A stretch of DNA of 64,000 nucleotides from Candidatus Endonucleibacter sp. (ex Gigantidas childressi) (GCA_030674875.1 JASXSU010000001.1:1440001-1504000), one strand, 5' to 3'. Positions 41,001 to 50,053 are shown, numbered from the stretch's first letter. A program made the numbers and translations. Notes: a model not told the origin generated them from the sequence alone.

Positions 41001-44000
41001 AACTTGTTCTCTTACAATAATGGCCCTTATGGTTGCAGAAACTGGGGCAAATAGCTCTCAAGTACTGATTGGTAATATGGAAAAACTTCTAGATGAAATG
41101 AAACAATTGAGCATAGACAGCATGCAGCTAACAGACAGCGAATTCAAACATAAAGCTAATATTATTAATGCAACTAATTCCAGCGTATCCTGCGAACATT
41201 ATACGCTACACGCACGGCTTAAAGACACCTCCAGCGAAAAACTAGCACCAAAAGACATCTCTGTCAGAATGTTTGAATCTACGCAAAAAAGCACACTCAG
41301 AGATTATCAAATAGAGACTACAAAAACACTTTCTGATAAAATTCACCGCATGTCAACAAATAACGAAGAGCCATCAAGAACATATTGTCAGTTTGGAACT
41401 GGTTACGGTAAAACATTAAGCTGTCAGTTTTTTTTAAAACAAGGATGCCAAAGTAACATGGGATCTATTTATATTGCTCCCGAAGAAAACGTAAATAATT
41501 TTGATCGTGACATGTCGAGGTATGCTAGACGCCAGAACTCCCACTACAATAGAATAAACATTAAACAACTTTATAAAGAGGATGATAGGTGGTATGAAAA
41601 GACCAGTACACTAAACAAAATATATAAGATGGTTTGCGGAGAACCACAGACAAGCAACGGGGCAGAAAAGACGCCTACTTCCATGTCTACCACTGATTTA
41701 CAGGCTTTAATGCAACTTCGTGTAACCCTTTCCGCCGACCAAACTACGGAAAACTTTAAACTAGTTGACGATATAATTGCTATTCTAACAGGAGGGAGCC
41801 TAAAGGCTGTTCCTCTAATAATAAGAGATGAGTGTGACAGCATAGGTAATATAGATGCAGTAACTGCTGATGTAAATATGCTGCTAGGAGGGACTGTTGA
41901 ATCTGGAGACGTTATGGCCAATCAGATTCAGTATGATGCAGCCCTGCGTCGAGTAATATTTATGTCTGCTTCAATAAATACAGACTTTGGCCTATTACAG
42001 TTCACTGATGAAACTAGCTTAGAAAATATCTCGCAAAATAACGATACAGTTAATAAATCTGTTAATACTTGCGAACAAAGATCTGAGCGCTATGCTCTTG
42101 ATTCAGATTGGAAGCTTATAAGTTCAGATGAGAATACCGCAAAATCCAATATTGAGGCAGCAGTAAAACAAGCTATTTCGACTTACGATAACAATAAAGA
42201 TCTTATCTTCTGTTATCCAAACTATGCAGAAGTAGATAATGCTTCAGAAAAACTTGCGGAGGATGGTATCAAAGCATTTGAGAATGCTACCCACACAAAA
42301 GACATCACTGGCCATTTATATTTTAAAGATGGTGATCTTTATCGATATACTAAAAACCACCCAGTATATGGTTCGAATGAAGATAATCTTGGCTGCAAGT
42401 TATCCCATGCTGATCAAGATGATATATATAAGAATGGTGGCAAAGGATTTATCACTTGGATGACTGAAGTAAGGGGCTATACAGCAGCCCAGCATAAAAA
42501 TACTGCCTTTGTATTTTGCAGTCTTTTTAATAAATCATCAGCTACGGTTCAGCAGACTATTGGTCGTGATAGAAATAACGACCCCTTCAGGAGTTATGAC
42601 GGATCTATTATAATCACCAAAAATGATATTACAGGCTGGCAATGTGAATCTACGTCTAAAACACAGAAAAAGATAAAAAAGGATGCCGTAGCTGCATGGA
42701 ATAAAATGGAAGCCAAGAAAAAGGATCTTAATGCAAATAATCCTCATGCATCAGTAAACAAAGCCATGGAGCATAAAATAATAATATCATTGGATGACCG
42801 AACACAACAGGCTAGCATTGATGATACATTTAGCACAAAGCTAAGGTCACAAGCAGAAGTATGGAACAAAGATTCAAATATAAAGCCTCATATCAAACAA
42901 CTGATCGAATACAAAGAAGCAGAGTGGCGAGCTATCCAGCTATGTAAACAAGCATTCATGTGCAGCAGGGTCAATCATGATTTTTCTGATGAAACTATTA
43001 AATTTGAACATGCGTCTTTACGAGGAAAGAAAAAAGCCGAGGCACAAAACCTATTAAGGTATGAAAAACAACAGGTAAATAAGGTCGCTAAAGACTCAAA
43101 ACAGGTAATTTTGAAAGCCATGAAGGTAGCAGTCCCTGATGCTAGTAAACCCACCCCCCAAAGTAGCAGTTCTCGCCCATTATCAACAAATGGTAAGCAT
43201 TATGGCAGCATGTCACAGCTCGATACAATGACAGAACCCAAGGAAACACAAGTGCCATCGAATAAGCTTGCTGCCTCGCTTGCTACAGTAGTTCATAACG
43301 AACTATTAAGTATGACAGATAAAACTCATCAAGTTGAATGTAAAGACACTCAAGGAGACGACATCAATACAACAAGCGTTTCCAACTATTATAAAGGTAG
43401 CAGTATGAAGTCTCAGATAGAGGCAGGATTAACAGGAATAAGTAAGAGAATTGAAGATGGATCTATAGAGATACCCAGTTCTAACTCCCCTACCTTAAAG
43501 TCGTACCAGCTCGCGACTGTTGTATTTAAAGATAAAGCTAAGCTTGAATTAAAAAGCTTAACATCCAATCTTGGTGAAATTATTAACACTCTACAAGCAG
43601 GTGAGAGTGAGGGTGTGAAGAGAGCAGGCAAGAAATTGTTGGTAATACAGCGACATGATAATAACGAAGCCGTTGTTGCAATGAATAACGAAGTAATGAA
43701 ATCTATGACGGAGTTAAGGGTAGAGATAGAGGAATATATGCAAGCTTGCAAGTTTGACGATTTTTCTAACAAACTGAGGTTATATATAATTAACATTTTA
43801 AAGAATCTCGAAAAGTTAGCGTTCGCTAAAGCACAGCCATCTTCAGGACTTGGTTACTTACTCAAAGCCCTTGATAATATAACGGCAACTCGTTCCACAA
43901 AAGAGTCGGAGATGCTGGGCGTGGCGCCTCATCCTAGGGCCAATACAACTCAGGCCGGAGAGATAAATATGATGTCTCAGAGTAGCACCCAGATAGGTTT

Positions 44001-44349
44001 TTTAATAAAAATAGTGGGTCGTGTCGGTGATGCTCATTTAAAATTCTGTTGTTCTTCAGACGGCTCAGCTATTGAGAAGCTGGCTAGCAGAGCAGTCAAA
44101 GAGATAGGCTCCCCCACCAAATTGGGATTGGATCAACACAAGTCCGCTGTTACGGCATATAAAGTCACGCTTGCAGCCGATAAAAAGATAAAAAGCTCTA
44201 TTGTAGAGTTCGTACAATCTACTCTAACTGAACATATGAAAGGTAAGTGCGATGGGATAAACAGAACGATAACCAGCAGAGCAGAAAAAAAAGATCAAAA
44301 AATAGAAAAGCAAATTGAATACATGATTCAGCCCCCATCAAGCAGTTAA
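35005..44349 (+). CDS. Giant coiled-coil protein with SF2 helicase-like domain
   Basis: 3114 residues, GTG start with AGG nine bases upstream. Residues ~1-340 are polar, then Gln/Pro/Met-rich. Residues ~340-1000 form a long heptad-rich coiled coil (QEEEKENELREES and similar). Residues ~1000-2080 are mostly helical and unrecognised. Superfamily 2 helicase motifs follow in order: LRDYQ (2098-2102), Walker A GTGYGKT (2131-2137), motif II DECD (2275-2278), MSAS (2320-2323) and QQTIGRDR (2516-2523), a motif VI with arginine fingers. Residues ~2560-3114 are helical again. All motifs look intact, so ATP hydrolysis is plausible. It resembles no bacterial housekeeping helicase in architecture. Target and location are unknown. 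Confidence 0.85.
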   Translation: MNINGPNDKRSILTDNVHINDQSKPVPVKHIDHKKEISTSSGSNANHQKPILSRCPTNQKVEPQSITSAQKQIHNLTLQQSQVYSGMNLLHPLLTGHQGLSHVNGLFYQQPNGLPIIIAPGGTNLPAPLLQSFNALQNNLINNQLQVMNVLYQQMAQLQLQVQDMIQKMAGMAVQAQLPPAQFRYLLPQPVMQPQPVALGPLIGYVNQPKTVLSDPWLPQTWAIQPNSRIINGFPAQHSHWVAGNAPLPAAPTQPGFYFQPQPPAPNMMFQNPMLPHTMWMNHVNKGLDQQAHNFYNHMQYPIIYPGISSIQPQTVNPHPHAHLLLQGKRPDHQSSDLQKQLSALNQKLTVFLQENPNDHNETALKLKDEINKFSKYLCGKSPSPSLTMVLNKLKQKYSAIVKESKELHLQKAQLEQEIEEIEEMFTALTTEQNKHKISEEKIVELESTLNNITTKNQHILQGNEDLNKKIIALKKALEQLSQTNNSLNTQEEEKENELREESTQLLHLKQELQSFRDKQEQYLSEITGLEESNRNLLQAMEDTKKDNESRMLELLENIKTLGINNEEITRKKNVLNDEIQCAKEELESVINSLDEAKQENKKINNEVTALENEYEQIQQATTGQTEHIEELNISIEELTSNQEESDKKIHELKEERSLLQVMQSELAAKLAILEGIEVEMEERTKELKEEISVVTDAVRAEQKTLIGDLESELSSEKKINEEFKSLQKTLSAQAAEIQGRLDLQKENNGSLTQDIDSQNNTISDLKSKNISLEQELSTSNELKGTQDAQIEGNEREINAIKSSLEKMQGINSKLHENETANADELLKLNNHLEESKKKSEELNRLLDEAKLSLETTKKELEATKLSVDSSNDELKDSFVELTRQVEVDKKKIGVMQAIIERQEQKEKEIEQAIKGKEEKSEELNLKLGSSEEKIAGLEIEKGLLLSSLEKSERKLKEEQEKTELFNGKEKEFEDGVQYKGIVSRVMDLIKEHNTSNTQSRLALVGGIKSESDFFGKPGLISKLEEINSLIESMEGIARAKDLRITDLTKLFDETEKKRKDMEHHLASNLPAIDMTIESFLDVSTINRCSGVLSSMKSGDKKTDEGIQNSVQLVVSAFYDMQSQHNEFLDSQNTPSEVKLPQKLQEETVIDIENTIDNYNAHKTHLDALTKLKEGLGESINAMQLDCFGKDNNDNDNEFISAAKGFTSLAMKKLDYVISSIEKNTNIYKGKVNLLTTTVSSQEVLDSKYKEEITAEGMKKFIDTVLSPISSSYDKQKTEDQLARSFHITETSRQLLEGIVSQSDGLDCSKMVSKNLHEYQIKVEALKQCAVKLRPENLGIMGAQLPEQFKKQQNNYVDFTLKQIEEDITKNTTTQKVSPEYILESQFKSDTKLGNTYKVVKGKINKEELESTREILKDRELLTDIIWMVSRQKDTTANIDKGKTKIYCSTNEGDDNDELYYKYSERTLTNICSSHGLTVKLSMPAVLLVLSNLTWDINSPVLSILNERHTAQAGLTKSSDKTRAEKFSSLCLKLMAKEKEIAENKKLFHRGHPQNVDGDIVESPHKDELQLFDKNTDTYYHVNVTAKDDVNKTSTGKITSDGLLGSYFRQTGSTEYKEMTATGEVTIIDSASSPKLIFKQQSKKSKLSVEIAGSNKVCDQKLYLTFPNYSSPFKNTQLSGELHRNSLPLSDTMTSEVGELVLVNDKHFYFKVIENFDSSGGIPILKCEAIGPESNAAQEILEGCIFAYSGCMKKGLTSQADYLLTQAFTSFKTLDSSVGKEEKAHEQELDSFITYIKDHFKSLQKYDCSWLQDIETGNIKKKLSALPVLPASLVGALYSGAKVIAPDSVLIIKNREARVHRGTEVISEPLDTQRLPVDFEDQQDVYFKAMTEKLRVNDATEYMIKKRKKEIAEFRKSVFPSRRCFKGTNIKNVHMNSRSIDIQIEKMKQHIQFQKEEYMGYLEDCSRLEVALSQKLPENMKHCNAVDAKNLTGSGYVSETCSLTIMALMVAETGANSSQVLIGNMEKLLDEMKQLSIDSMQLTDSEFKHKANIINATNSSVSCEHYTLHARLKDTSSEKLAPKDISVRMFESTQKSTLRDYQIETTKTLSDKIHRMSTNNEEPSRTYCQFGTGYGKTLSCQFFLKQGCQSNMGSIYIAPEENVNNFDRDMSRYARRQNSHYNRINIKQLYKEDDRWYEKTSTLNKIYKMVCGEPQTSNGAEKTPTSMSTTDLQALMQLRVTLSADQTTENFKLVDDIIAILTGGSLKAVPLIIRDECDSIGNIDAVTADVNMLLGGTVESGDVMANQIQYDAALRRVIFMSASINTDFGLLQFTDETSLENISQNNDTVNKSVNTCEQRSERYALDSDWKLISSDENTAKSNIEAAVKQAISTYDNNKDLIFCYPNYAEVDNASEKLAEDGIKAFENATHTKDITGHLYFKDGDLYRYTKNHPVYGSNEDNLGCKLSHADQDDIYKNGGKGFITWMTEVRGYTAAQHKNTAFVFCSLFNKSSATVQQTIGRDRNNDPFRSYDGSIIITKNDITGWQCESTSKTQKKIKKDAVAAWNKMEAKKKDLNANNPHASVNKAMEHKIIISLDDRTQQASIDDTFSTKLRSQAEVWNKDSNIKPHIKQLIEYKEAEWRAIQLCKQAFMCSRVNHDFSDETIKFEHASLRGKKKAEAQNLLRYEKQQVNKVAKDSKQVILKAMKVAVPDASKPTPQSSSSRPLSTNGKHYGSMSQLDTMTEPKETQVPSNKLAASLATVVHNELLSMTDKTHQVECKDTQGDDINTTSVSNYYKGSSMKSQIEAGLTGISKRIEDGSIEIPSSNSPTLKSYQLATVVFKDKAKLELKSLTSNLGEIINTLQAGESEGVKRAGKKLLVIQRHDNNEAVVAMNNEVMKSMTELRVEIEEYMQACKFDDFSNKLRLYIINILKNLEKLAFAKAQPSSGLGYLLKALDNITATRSTKESEMLGVAPHPRANTTQAGEINMMSQSSTQIGFLIKIVGRVGDAHLKFCCSSDGSAIEKLASRAVKEIGSPTKLGLDQHKSAVTAYKVTLAADKKIKSSIVEFVQSTLTEHMKGKCDGINRTITSRAEKKDQKIEKQIEYMIQPPSSS

Positions 44350-44815
44350 CGATGGGGCTCGCAGTCTAAAGCCTATGAAACCTTGATCTATCAGAAAGAA
44401 CGCTCCAACTCTGGGTGCAGTCTGGTGATGTGTTACCAGGCAAGCGAAAAAATACCACAGGCCAGAATTCGACAGATTGAAATGTCTAACACCAAGTCAA
44501 CGGCATCGTGGTAGTCTGAGGTACCGCCAAAAGGTTTACAGCAGACAAAACAGCCAACCTCATAACTCTGAGGTAAGAGGCCAACAAAAAATTTGGATTT
44601 GAGACTTACGAAATCTGACTTAATACAGACAAATCTTTATCGGATAAACTTCCTAAGAAAGCCGCTTGAGTTGAGGTGACAACTATGTTAACAAGCATAG
44701 ATCTCTCCATTATTCAGGCTATTGACCTCTCACTCTCTCAGTCAGTTAATGGTAACTAGTATAGAAACCAGTGTAATATGCACTAATAAATAGCTGGAGA
44801 AAAATTGGTGCATAT
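44350..44815. other. Intergenic, no gene seen
   Basis: 466 bp between the giant gene and the antiporter gene. No repeat-family landmark, tRNA or reading frame of note. Confidence 0.4.
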
Positions 44816-46135
44816 ATGAACACAGTAGTTATTGGTATTATCGCCATGCTGGCATTGAGTGTGGCAAGAATAAATGTCGTGCTCTCTATCATTATCGGAG
44901 CCGTTGTGGCAGGCATAAGCGGCGGACTTGGTATAGAGAAAACAATGGCAGCATTCACTCACGGCCTGGGGGGAGGAGCAAACATCGCGCTCAGCTATGC
45001 CCTGCTAGGAGCTTTTGCTACCGCCCTTGCCTACTCTAATGCCCCTTCATGGCTAGCTTCTCGCGTCGCCCAAAAGCTTGATAAAAATACGAATGACAAA
45101 AAAACTAAGGGTAAATCCACTTTATTATTTGGCATTTTATTGATGGCAGTAGCTTCTCAGAATATTATTCCTATACATATTGCTTTTATTCCTATCCTTA
45201 TTCCCCCCCTATTAACAGCATTCGGAAATATGAAACTAGATAGGCGCGCCGTCGCTTGCGTGCTTACCTTTGGCCTTTGTGCCACCTATATGGTAGTTCC
45301 TTTTGGCTTTGGCAATATCTACTTGAATCAAGTATTGTCCGAAAATTTAGCCGTCAACGGTGTTGTTATCGACTCGTCCCTTTTACCATTAGCTATGGCC
45401 ATTCCTGTAGCAGGCATGTTTGTAGGTATGTTATGGGCCGTTTTTGTCAGTTATAGGAATCCACGCACCTACAGAACAATTGAAAGAAAAGTTATTCTCG
45501 GTAGTGCACAAAAACTTACTAAAAGGATGTCACTTACCGTAGGTTCTGCCGTTGTTTTGGCATTGCTTATTCAGCTCGCAACTGAATCTATTCTACTTGG
45601 ATCCATTGCTGGATTTCTAGTCATGATTATTTCTAATGTTATCCCATGGAATAAAGCCGACGATGTATTTGTTGAAGGAATGAAGATGATGGCCTTTGCT
45701 GCTTTTGTAATGATGGCAGCCTCTGGTTTTAGTGAAGTGCTGCGCCAGACTGGAGATATTCCATCGCTCATTAACTCTGTTACGGAGTTTCTGGCTGGAA
45801 ACAAACCACTTGCCTCCTTCATGATGCTGGTTACCGGTTTATTAATTACTATGGGCATAGGTTCTTCTTTTTCTACAGTTCCTATTATCGCGGCTATATT
45901 TATTCCACTGGCCACACAAATGGAATTTTCTCCTTTAGCAATAGCTGCATTGATTGGCACCTCTGCCGCTATGGGGGATGTAGGATCTCCTGCGTCAGAA
46001 TCCACTATCGGACCAACTATGGGGCTTAGTATAGATAGCCAACATAACCATATGCGCGACACGGTTATACCAACATTTCTGCATTTCAGTATACCAATGC
46101 TCATCTGTGGCTGGTTAGCTACAATGATACTCTAA
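44816..46135 (+). CDS. Na+/H+ antiporter-like (NhaC/YuiF-type) transporter
   Basis: 439 residues with about eleven hydrophobic helices. The layout and motifs (LLMAVASQNIIPIHIAFIPILIPP, GIGSSFSTVPIIAAIFIPLA, GTSAAMGDVGSPASESTIGPTM) match the Na+/H+ antiporter family proteins related to Bacillus YuiF and Haemophilus homologs in the ion transporter superfamily. It is expected in the inner membrane, exchanging sodium (or moving amino acids) against protons; the substrate is not certain. Monocistronic by spacing. No clear start alternative. Confidence 0.85.
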   Translation: MNTVVIGIIAMLALSVARINVVLSIIIGAVVAGISGGLGIEKTMAAFTHGLGGGANIALSYALLGAFATALAYSNAPSWLASRVAQKLDKNTNDKKTKGKSTLLFGILLMAVASQNIIPIHIAFIPILIPPLLTAFGNMKLDRRAVACVLTFGLCATYMVVPFGFGNIYLNQVLSENLAVNGVVIDSSLLPLAMAIPVAGMFVGMLWAVFVSYRNPRTYRTIERKVILGSAQKLTKRMSLTVGSAVVLALLIQLATESILLGSIAGFLVMIISNVIPWNKADDVFVEGMKMMAFAAFVMMAASGFSEVLRQTGDIPSLINSVTEFLAGNKPLASFMMLVTGLLITMGIGSSFSTVPIIAAIFIPLATQMEFSPLAIAALIGTSAAMGDVGSPASESTIGPTMGLSIDSQHNHMRDTVIPTFLHFSIPMLICGWLATMIL

Positions 46136-46219
46136 CAGTAGTTTTCTCAAATCATGGCTTGACGGGCATAACAATTGCTGCCTTATTTGTGCAAAAACCT
46201 TAAGTAGCGCACTTAAATG

Positions 46220-46335
46220 ATAACCGTTACCAGTGAAGGCGGGGCAGGCAGCAAATTAATCCTCATGAGCCTACGAGCAAGTGGCGCTTTGGGTAAATGA
46301 GAGCAGTCAACCCCATAATACCTCCAAGGGTAAAT
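46220..46335. mobile_element. Degenerate MITE-I (subfamily b)
   Basis: TAACCGTTACCAGTGAAGG at the left, CCTCATGAGCCTACGAG in the middle, AATGAGAGCAGTCAACCCC and TCCAAGGGTAA at the right. It lies downstream of the antiporter gene. Confidence 0.6.
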
Positions 46336-46395
46336 AACTGTAACTAAATGGTGTAAGTACCCAGAAAGTATAGTGACTAAGCCTCTGATCTCACA

Positions 46396-46599
46396 ATGGC
46401 TAACACTGTTTTTTATATCCGCGAAGTAGATAAAAATATGAATAACCACCTCCATTCCAATAATGGTTTTGGCTGCCCTCGTATTTATATGGGGTTTGCT
46501 AATATCCTTTCCGATACGATAGATATGGGTGAATCTGATAGTGATAATATTAATACAAATACTGACTTGTTTTACATAGAAAAGGAGATTCATATGTAA
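46396..46599 (+). CDS. Small hypothetical protein (doubtful)
   Basis: 67 residues, acidic and Asn-rich, no family. The ATG has no strong ribosome site. Its last codons overlap AAAGGAG, which may serve a reading frame downstream. It could be chance. Confidence 0.3.
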   Translation: MANTVFYIREVDKNMNNHLHSNNGFGCPRIYMGFANILSDTIDMGESDSDNINTNTDLFYIEKEIHM

Positions 46600-46613
46600 A
46601 TGTTAAAAAATGA

Positions 46614-46832
46614 TTGTCAGAGATTATGGCGGAATTTACAGAAGACACAGCAATGTACCATATTGTTTTACCAGTATTTCATGCATGTGTTCATAAGAAT
46701 TCCACAAGGGAATTAGCAATATCTGCATTTTGCAAAAACTTTCTTCATGATATAAATGAGGATCTAACAAGACCTAGTACTATTTATGTGAGTTTATTTC
46801 TGCACTCAGACAAAGACGTTGAACAGATATGA
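46614..46832 (+). CDS. Small hypothetical protein (doubtful)
   Basis: 72 residues from a TTG, or 68 from the ATG at 46626 (MAEFTEDTAMYHIVLPVF). The composition is protein-like but it matches nothing I know. AAAGGAG at 46581-46587 is too far upstream for either start. It may be the remains of one gene together with 46396-46599, split by a frameshift. Confidence 0.35.
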   Translation: MSEIMAEFTEDTAMYHIVLPVFHACVHKNSTRELAISAFCKNFLHDINEDLTRPSTIYVSLFLHSDKDVEQI

Positions 46833-46941
46833 ACTTGCTTACTAAGTGATGATTTTCATAGTGTATACAGTGAAGAATAAACTGAGATTATCTAAATCTA
46901 GATTCAAACCTAAAGTACATCTTTAAACGGTAGTTGATGTA

Positions 46942-47043
46942 TACCAGATATATTGGAGGTGTGGGGGCGACAACCTATAAGCAGCAGGTGATTGGAGTGA
47001 ACAAGACCAACTCATAGCCCCACACCTTCAAGGATAGTGGGTA
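46942..47043. mobile_element. MITE-I (subfamily b), first of a tandem pair
   Basis: Starts TACCAGATATATTGG, ends AAGGATAGTGGGTA, with TA on both sides. 102 bp, internally shortened. A second decayed element (47046 to about 47153) begins immediately after the shared TA with TACCCAAGGAGG. No gene is seen between 46833 and 47257. Confidence 0.65.
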
Positions 47044-47257
47044 TATACCCAAGGAGGATTTGGAATTGCTATGGGGCAACAAGCGAGAGAAACCACCAAA
47101 GCTTGGTAACACTAAAAACTCGGACAACAAAGTAGCACCTTCAAGGAAAAATTCGTATATCATATAGGCTCACTTTGGGTGATACCTTCTCATAAGAAAT
47201 TACTCTCAAAGGAAAAACAATTATAATCAAAAACCTACCAAAACAAGGGTTCGCTAC

Positions 47258-48487
47258 ATGCCTTCTAAATCTCTAGACAAAAGCAATATTCCATTTCTTC
47301 TGCTTGAAGGCATCAACCCCTCGGCAGTCGAAACTCTAGAAGCTTCTGGCTACACCAATATCGATTATGTCAGTAACTCTATATCTACTGATGAACTTAA
47401 AAAACGAATAGCTAACATGCGCTTTGTTGGCATCCGCTCTCGCACCCAGCTGACTGACGAGATACTGGACTCAGCCAAAAAACTTGTTGCTATTGGCTGT
47501 TTCTGCATTGGTACTAATCAGGTTGATATTCCATCAGCCACCCGCCGTGGCATCCCCATATTTAATGCTCCTTATTCTAATACTCGCTCCGTTGCTGAAC
47601 TTGTGCTGGCTGAAGCTATCATGCTTCTCCGAGGAATTCCAAGCAAAAATGCCATGTGCCACAAAGGAGCGTGGAAAAAATTATCCTCCAGCTCCTATGA
47701 GATAAGAGGTAAAAATTTAGGCATTATCGGCTATGGCAATATTGGCAGTCAACTTAGTATTCTTGCAGAATCACTGGGGATGACCGTATATTTTTATGAT
47801 ATTACAACACGCTTATCCATGGGTAATGCGACCCAGATTTACGACCTAAACCATCTATTAGAACTCTCAGATGTTGTCAGCCTTCATGTGCCTGAAACAA
47901 CCTCGACACAGTGGATGATCGGTGCAGAACAGCTTGATTTGATGAAGGATAACGCAGTTTTGATCAATGCCTCCCGCGGTACCGTTGTTGATATTCATGC
48001 TCTGGCAGACGCTCTGCGTAAAGGAAAGTTTCTTGGCGCAGCAATTGATGTCTTCCCAGAAGAGCCTCAATCAAATAATGAGGAATTTGTCTGTGCTTTG
48101 AGAGGTCTAGACAACGTTATTTTAACACCGCATGTAGGGGGCAGTACCCAAGAAGCCCAGCAAAATATTGGTAGAGAGGTTGCTGAAAAACTCTCTATTT
48201 ATAGCGATAATGGAACGACATCGTCGTCTACTAACTTTCCTGAGGTTGCTTTGCCTGCTCACTTGGGAAAACATCGCTTACTACATATTCATCGAAATAT
48301 GCCCGGAGTAATCAGCGCTATTAACCAAGTATTTTCCGAAAACAACATCAACATTACCGGCCAATATCTACAAACTAATGACCTTGTAGGGTATGTAGTT
48401 ATTGACGTGGAAGCCACCCACAGCGATCTTGCACTAAAAAAATTACGTGAAGTAGATGGTACTATTCGCTGCCGAATTCTTTATTAA
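47258..48487 (+). CDS. serA: D-3-phosphoglycerate dehydrogenase
   Basis: 409 residues, essentially the length of the E. coli enzyme. It oxidises 3-phosphoglycerate with NAD+, the first step of serine synthesis. Features: the substrate domain with GIRSRTQLT, the NAD-binding GYGNIGSQLSILAESLGM (~residues 157-175), the 2-hydroxyacid dehydrogenase signature around NASRGTVVDI, the catalytic His in LTPHVGGST, and a C-terminal ACT domain (~335-409, HRNMPGVISAINQVF) that allows feedback inhibition by serine. It lacks the extra domain of longer SerA types. Monocistronic. Confidence 0.96.
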   Translation: MPSKSLDKSNIPFLLLEGINPSAVETLEASGYTNIDYVSNSISTDELKKRIANMRFVGIRSRTQLTDEILDSAKKLVAIGCFCIGTNQVDIPSATRRGIPIFNAPYSNTRSVAELVLAEAIMLLRGIPSKNAMCHKGAWKKLSSSSYEIRGKNLGIIGYGNIGSQLSILAESLGMTVYFYDITTRLSMGNATQIYDLNHLLELSDVVSLHVPETTSTQWMIGAEQLDLMKDNAVLINASRGTVVDIHALADALRKGKFLGAAIDVFPEEPQSNNEEFVCALRGLDNVILTPHVGGSTQEAQQNIGREVAEKLSIYSDNGTTSSSTNFPEVALPAHLGKHRLLHIHRNMPGVISAINQVFSENNINITGQYLQTNDLVGYVVIDVEATHSDLALKKLREVDGTIRCRILY

Positions 48488-48529
48488 CCTTCCTCCGCTT
48501 TCTATGAGATTATTTCATTCGCCTGATTT

Positions 48530-48625
48530 ATCTACACCAGTTACCATTGAAGATGTAAGTAGCAACAAACAAGCAAAGCCCAAATCATAGACACTCGTAT
48601 AGTTATGGGGCTTTACTAACTTGTC
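48530..48625. repeat. Degenerate MITE-I (subfamily b)
   Basis: TACACCAGTTACCATTGAAG and the AACAAGCAAAGCCC plus ATGGGGCTTTACTAACTTGTCGC landmarks lie between serA and trkA. No clean right tip. Confidence 0.45.
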
Positions 48626-48664
48626 GCGGAAGCGAATATAGTGCTTTTTATCAAGATAGAACTA

Positions 48665-50038
48665 CTAAAAATAGCCTAGACCTACTTGAAATAGTTTTTC
48701 AACCTCTTTAATGCGCTTCTTGTTGGTAAGAAATAGTATTATATGATCTCCAGCTTCTATTTGCGTAGTATCATGAGGCATAAGCACCTTCTCATCTCTA
48801 ACGATAGCCCCAATAGTTGTATCCTTGGGCAAGTTAATTTGTTCTACCGTTCGCCCAACAACATTTGAGCTTTGTCTGTCGCCATGAGCTATGGCCTCTA
48901 TTGCTTCTGCTGCCCCCCTGCGAAGTGAATAAACGTTTACTACGTCACCTTTGCGGACATGTTTTAGTAGACTACTTGTGGTTAAAAGTTGGGGGGATAT
49001 GGTTATATCAATTTCTCCACCATCAACAAGGTCGACATACGCAGGGTTGTTAACCAGAGCCATTACCTTTCTTGCACCAAGGCGTTTGGCAAGCATAGCT
49101 GCTATAATATTGGCTTCATCATCATTAGTAAGAGCACAAAAAACATCGGTATTTTCGATATTTTCCGCAACAAGTAACTCTTTGTCAGAGGCGCTTCCAT
49201 TGAATACCATGGCCTTAGTTAAAGCCTCTGATAAAAACTGACAGCGAGTCATATTATGCTCAATGATTTTGACTTTGTAGCTATTCTCAATAGCTTGAGC
49301 CAAGCGTAGACCTATATTACCTCCTCCGGCAATAACAATACGTTTATAGTCATCATCAAGACGTTGTAATTCACTCATTACGGCACGGATATGGCGATGA
49401 TCCGCAATGAAGAAAACTTCATCGTCGGCTTCAATAACGGTTGTACCTTTGGGTTTAATTGCCTCTCCTCTCCTAAAGATAGCTGCTACCCGAGTATCAA
49501 CACTTGGCATATGCTCGCGAATATAACGTAGTTCTTGGCCAACAAGTGGACCTCCATAATAGGCTTTCATTCCGACTAATTGCGCAAGGCCATTTGCAAA
49601 ATCAAGAACTTGCAAGGCTCCAGGGCGTTCTAGCAACCTCTTGATGTTATTAGTAACCACTTGTTCCGGGCTGATAAGAACATCTATTGGCAGCGCATCG
49701 TCACCAAACAGATACCTCTTACTAAGGTAGGCGCTCTGCCGAATTCGTGCGATTTTAGAAGGTGTCTGAAACATGGTGTAGGCGATCTGACAAGCGATCA
49801 TGTTAACTTCATCACTGTTGGTAACAGCTACTAGCATATCTGCTTCATCTGCTCCAGCTTGCTTCAAAACAGAAGGGAATGAGGCCTTACCTTGAATTGT
49901 TCGTATATCAATTTTTTCTTGAAGTTTACGCAAGCTATTACCATTAGTATCCACAACAGTAATATCATTTTCTTCGCTAGCTAAATTTTCCGCCAACGTA
50001 CCGCCAACGTGTCCTGCTCCGAGAATAATTATTTTCAT
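48665..50038 (-). CDS. trkA: Trk system potassium uptake protein TrkA
   Basis: 457 residues, full length. A peripheral cytoplasmic regulator of the TrkH/TrkG potassium channel. It has two tandem RCK units, each with an NAD-binding Rossmann fold ([22 protein letters not shown] near residue 4; [18 protein letters not shown] near 235), each followed by a TrkA-C domain. It is the last gene of the def-fmt-rsmB-trkA group, 15 bp after rsmB, the same order as in Pseudomonas. The TrkH channel gene is not in the window. Confidence 0.96.
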   Translation of the reverse strand: MKIIILGAGHVGGTLAENLASEENDITVVDTNGNSLRKLQEKIDIRTIQGKASFPSVLKQAGADEADMLVAVTNSDEVNMIACQIAYTMFQTPSKIARIRQSAYLSKRYLFGDDALPIDVLISPEQVVTNNIKRLLERPGALQVLDFANGLAQLVGMKAYYGGPLVGQELRYIREHMPSVDTRVAAIFRRGEAIKPKGTTVIEADDEVFFIADHRHIRAVMSELQRLDDDYKRIVIAGGGNIGLRLAQAIENSYKVKIIEHNMTRCQFLSEALTKAMVFNGSASDKELLVAENIENTDVFCALTNDDEANIIAAMLAKRLGARKVMALVNNPAYVDLVDGGEIDITISPQLLTTSSLLKHVRKGDVVNVYSLRRGAAEAIEAIAHGDRQSSNVVGRTVEQINLPKDTTIGAIVRDEKVLMPHDTTQIEAGDHIILFLTNKKRIKEVEKLFQVGLGYF

Positions 50039-50053
50039 CGTTACTTTTGCTAC

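Noticed and set aside
41395-42580. Reading the giant protein's motor as a restriction-modification or DISARM-type helicase
   Set aside because: No methyltransferase, nuclease or other defence partner is adjacent, and the coiled-coil and Gln/Pro-rich architecture does not fit those systems.
35696-43796. Several minus-strand open frames opposite the giant gene
   Set aside because: They are Ser/Leu/Phe-rich mirror images of the Lys/Glu-rich coiled-coil codons and lack ribosome sites.
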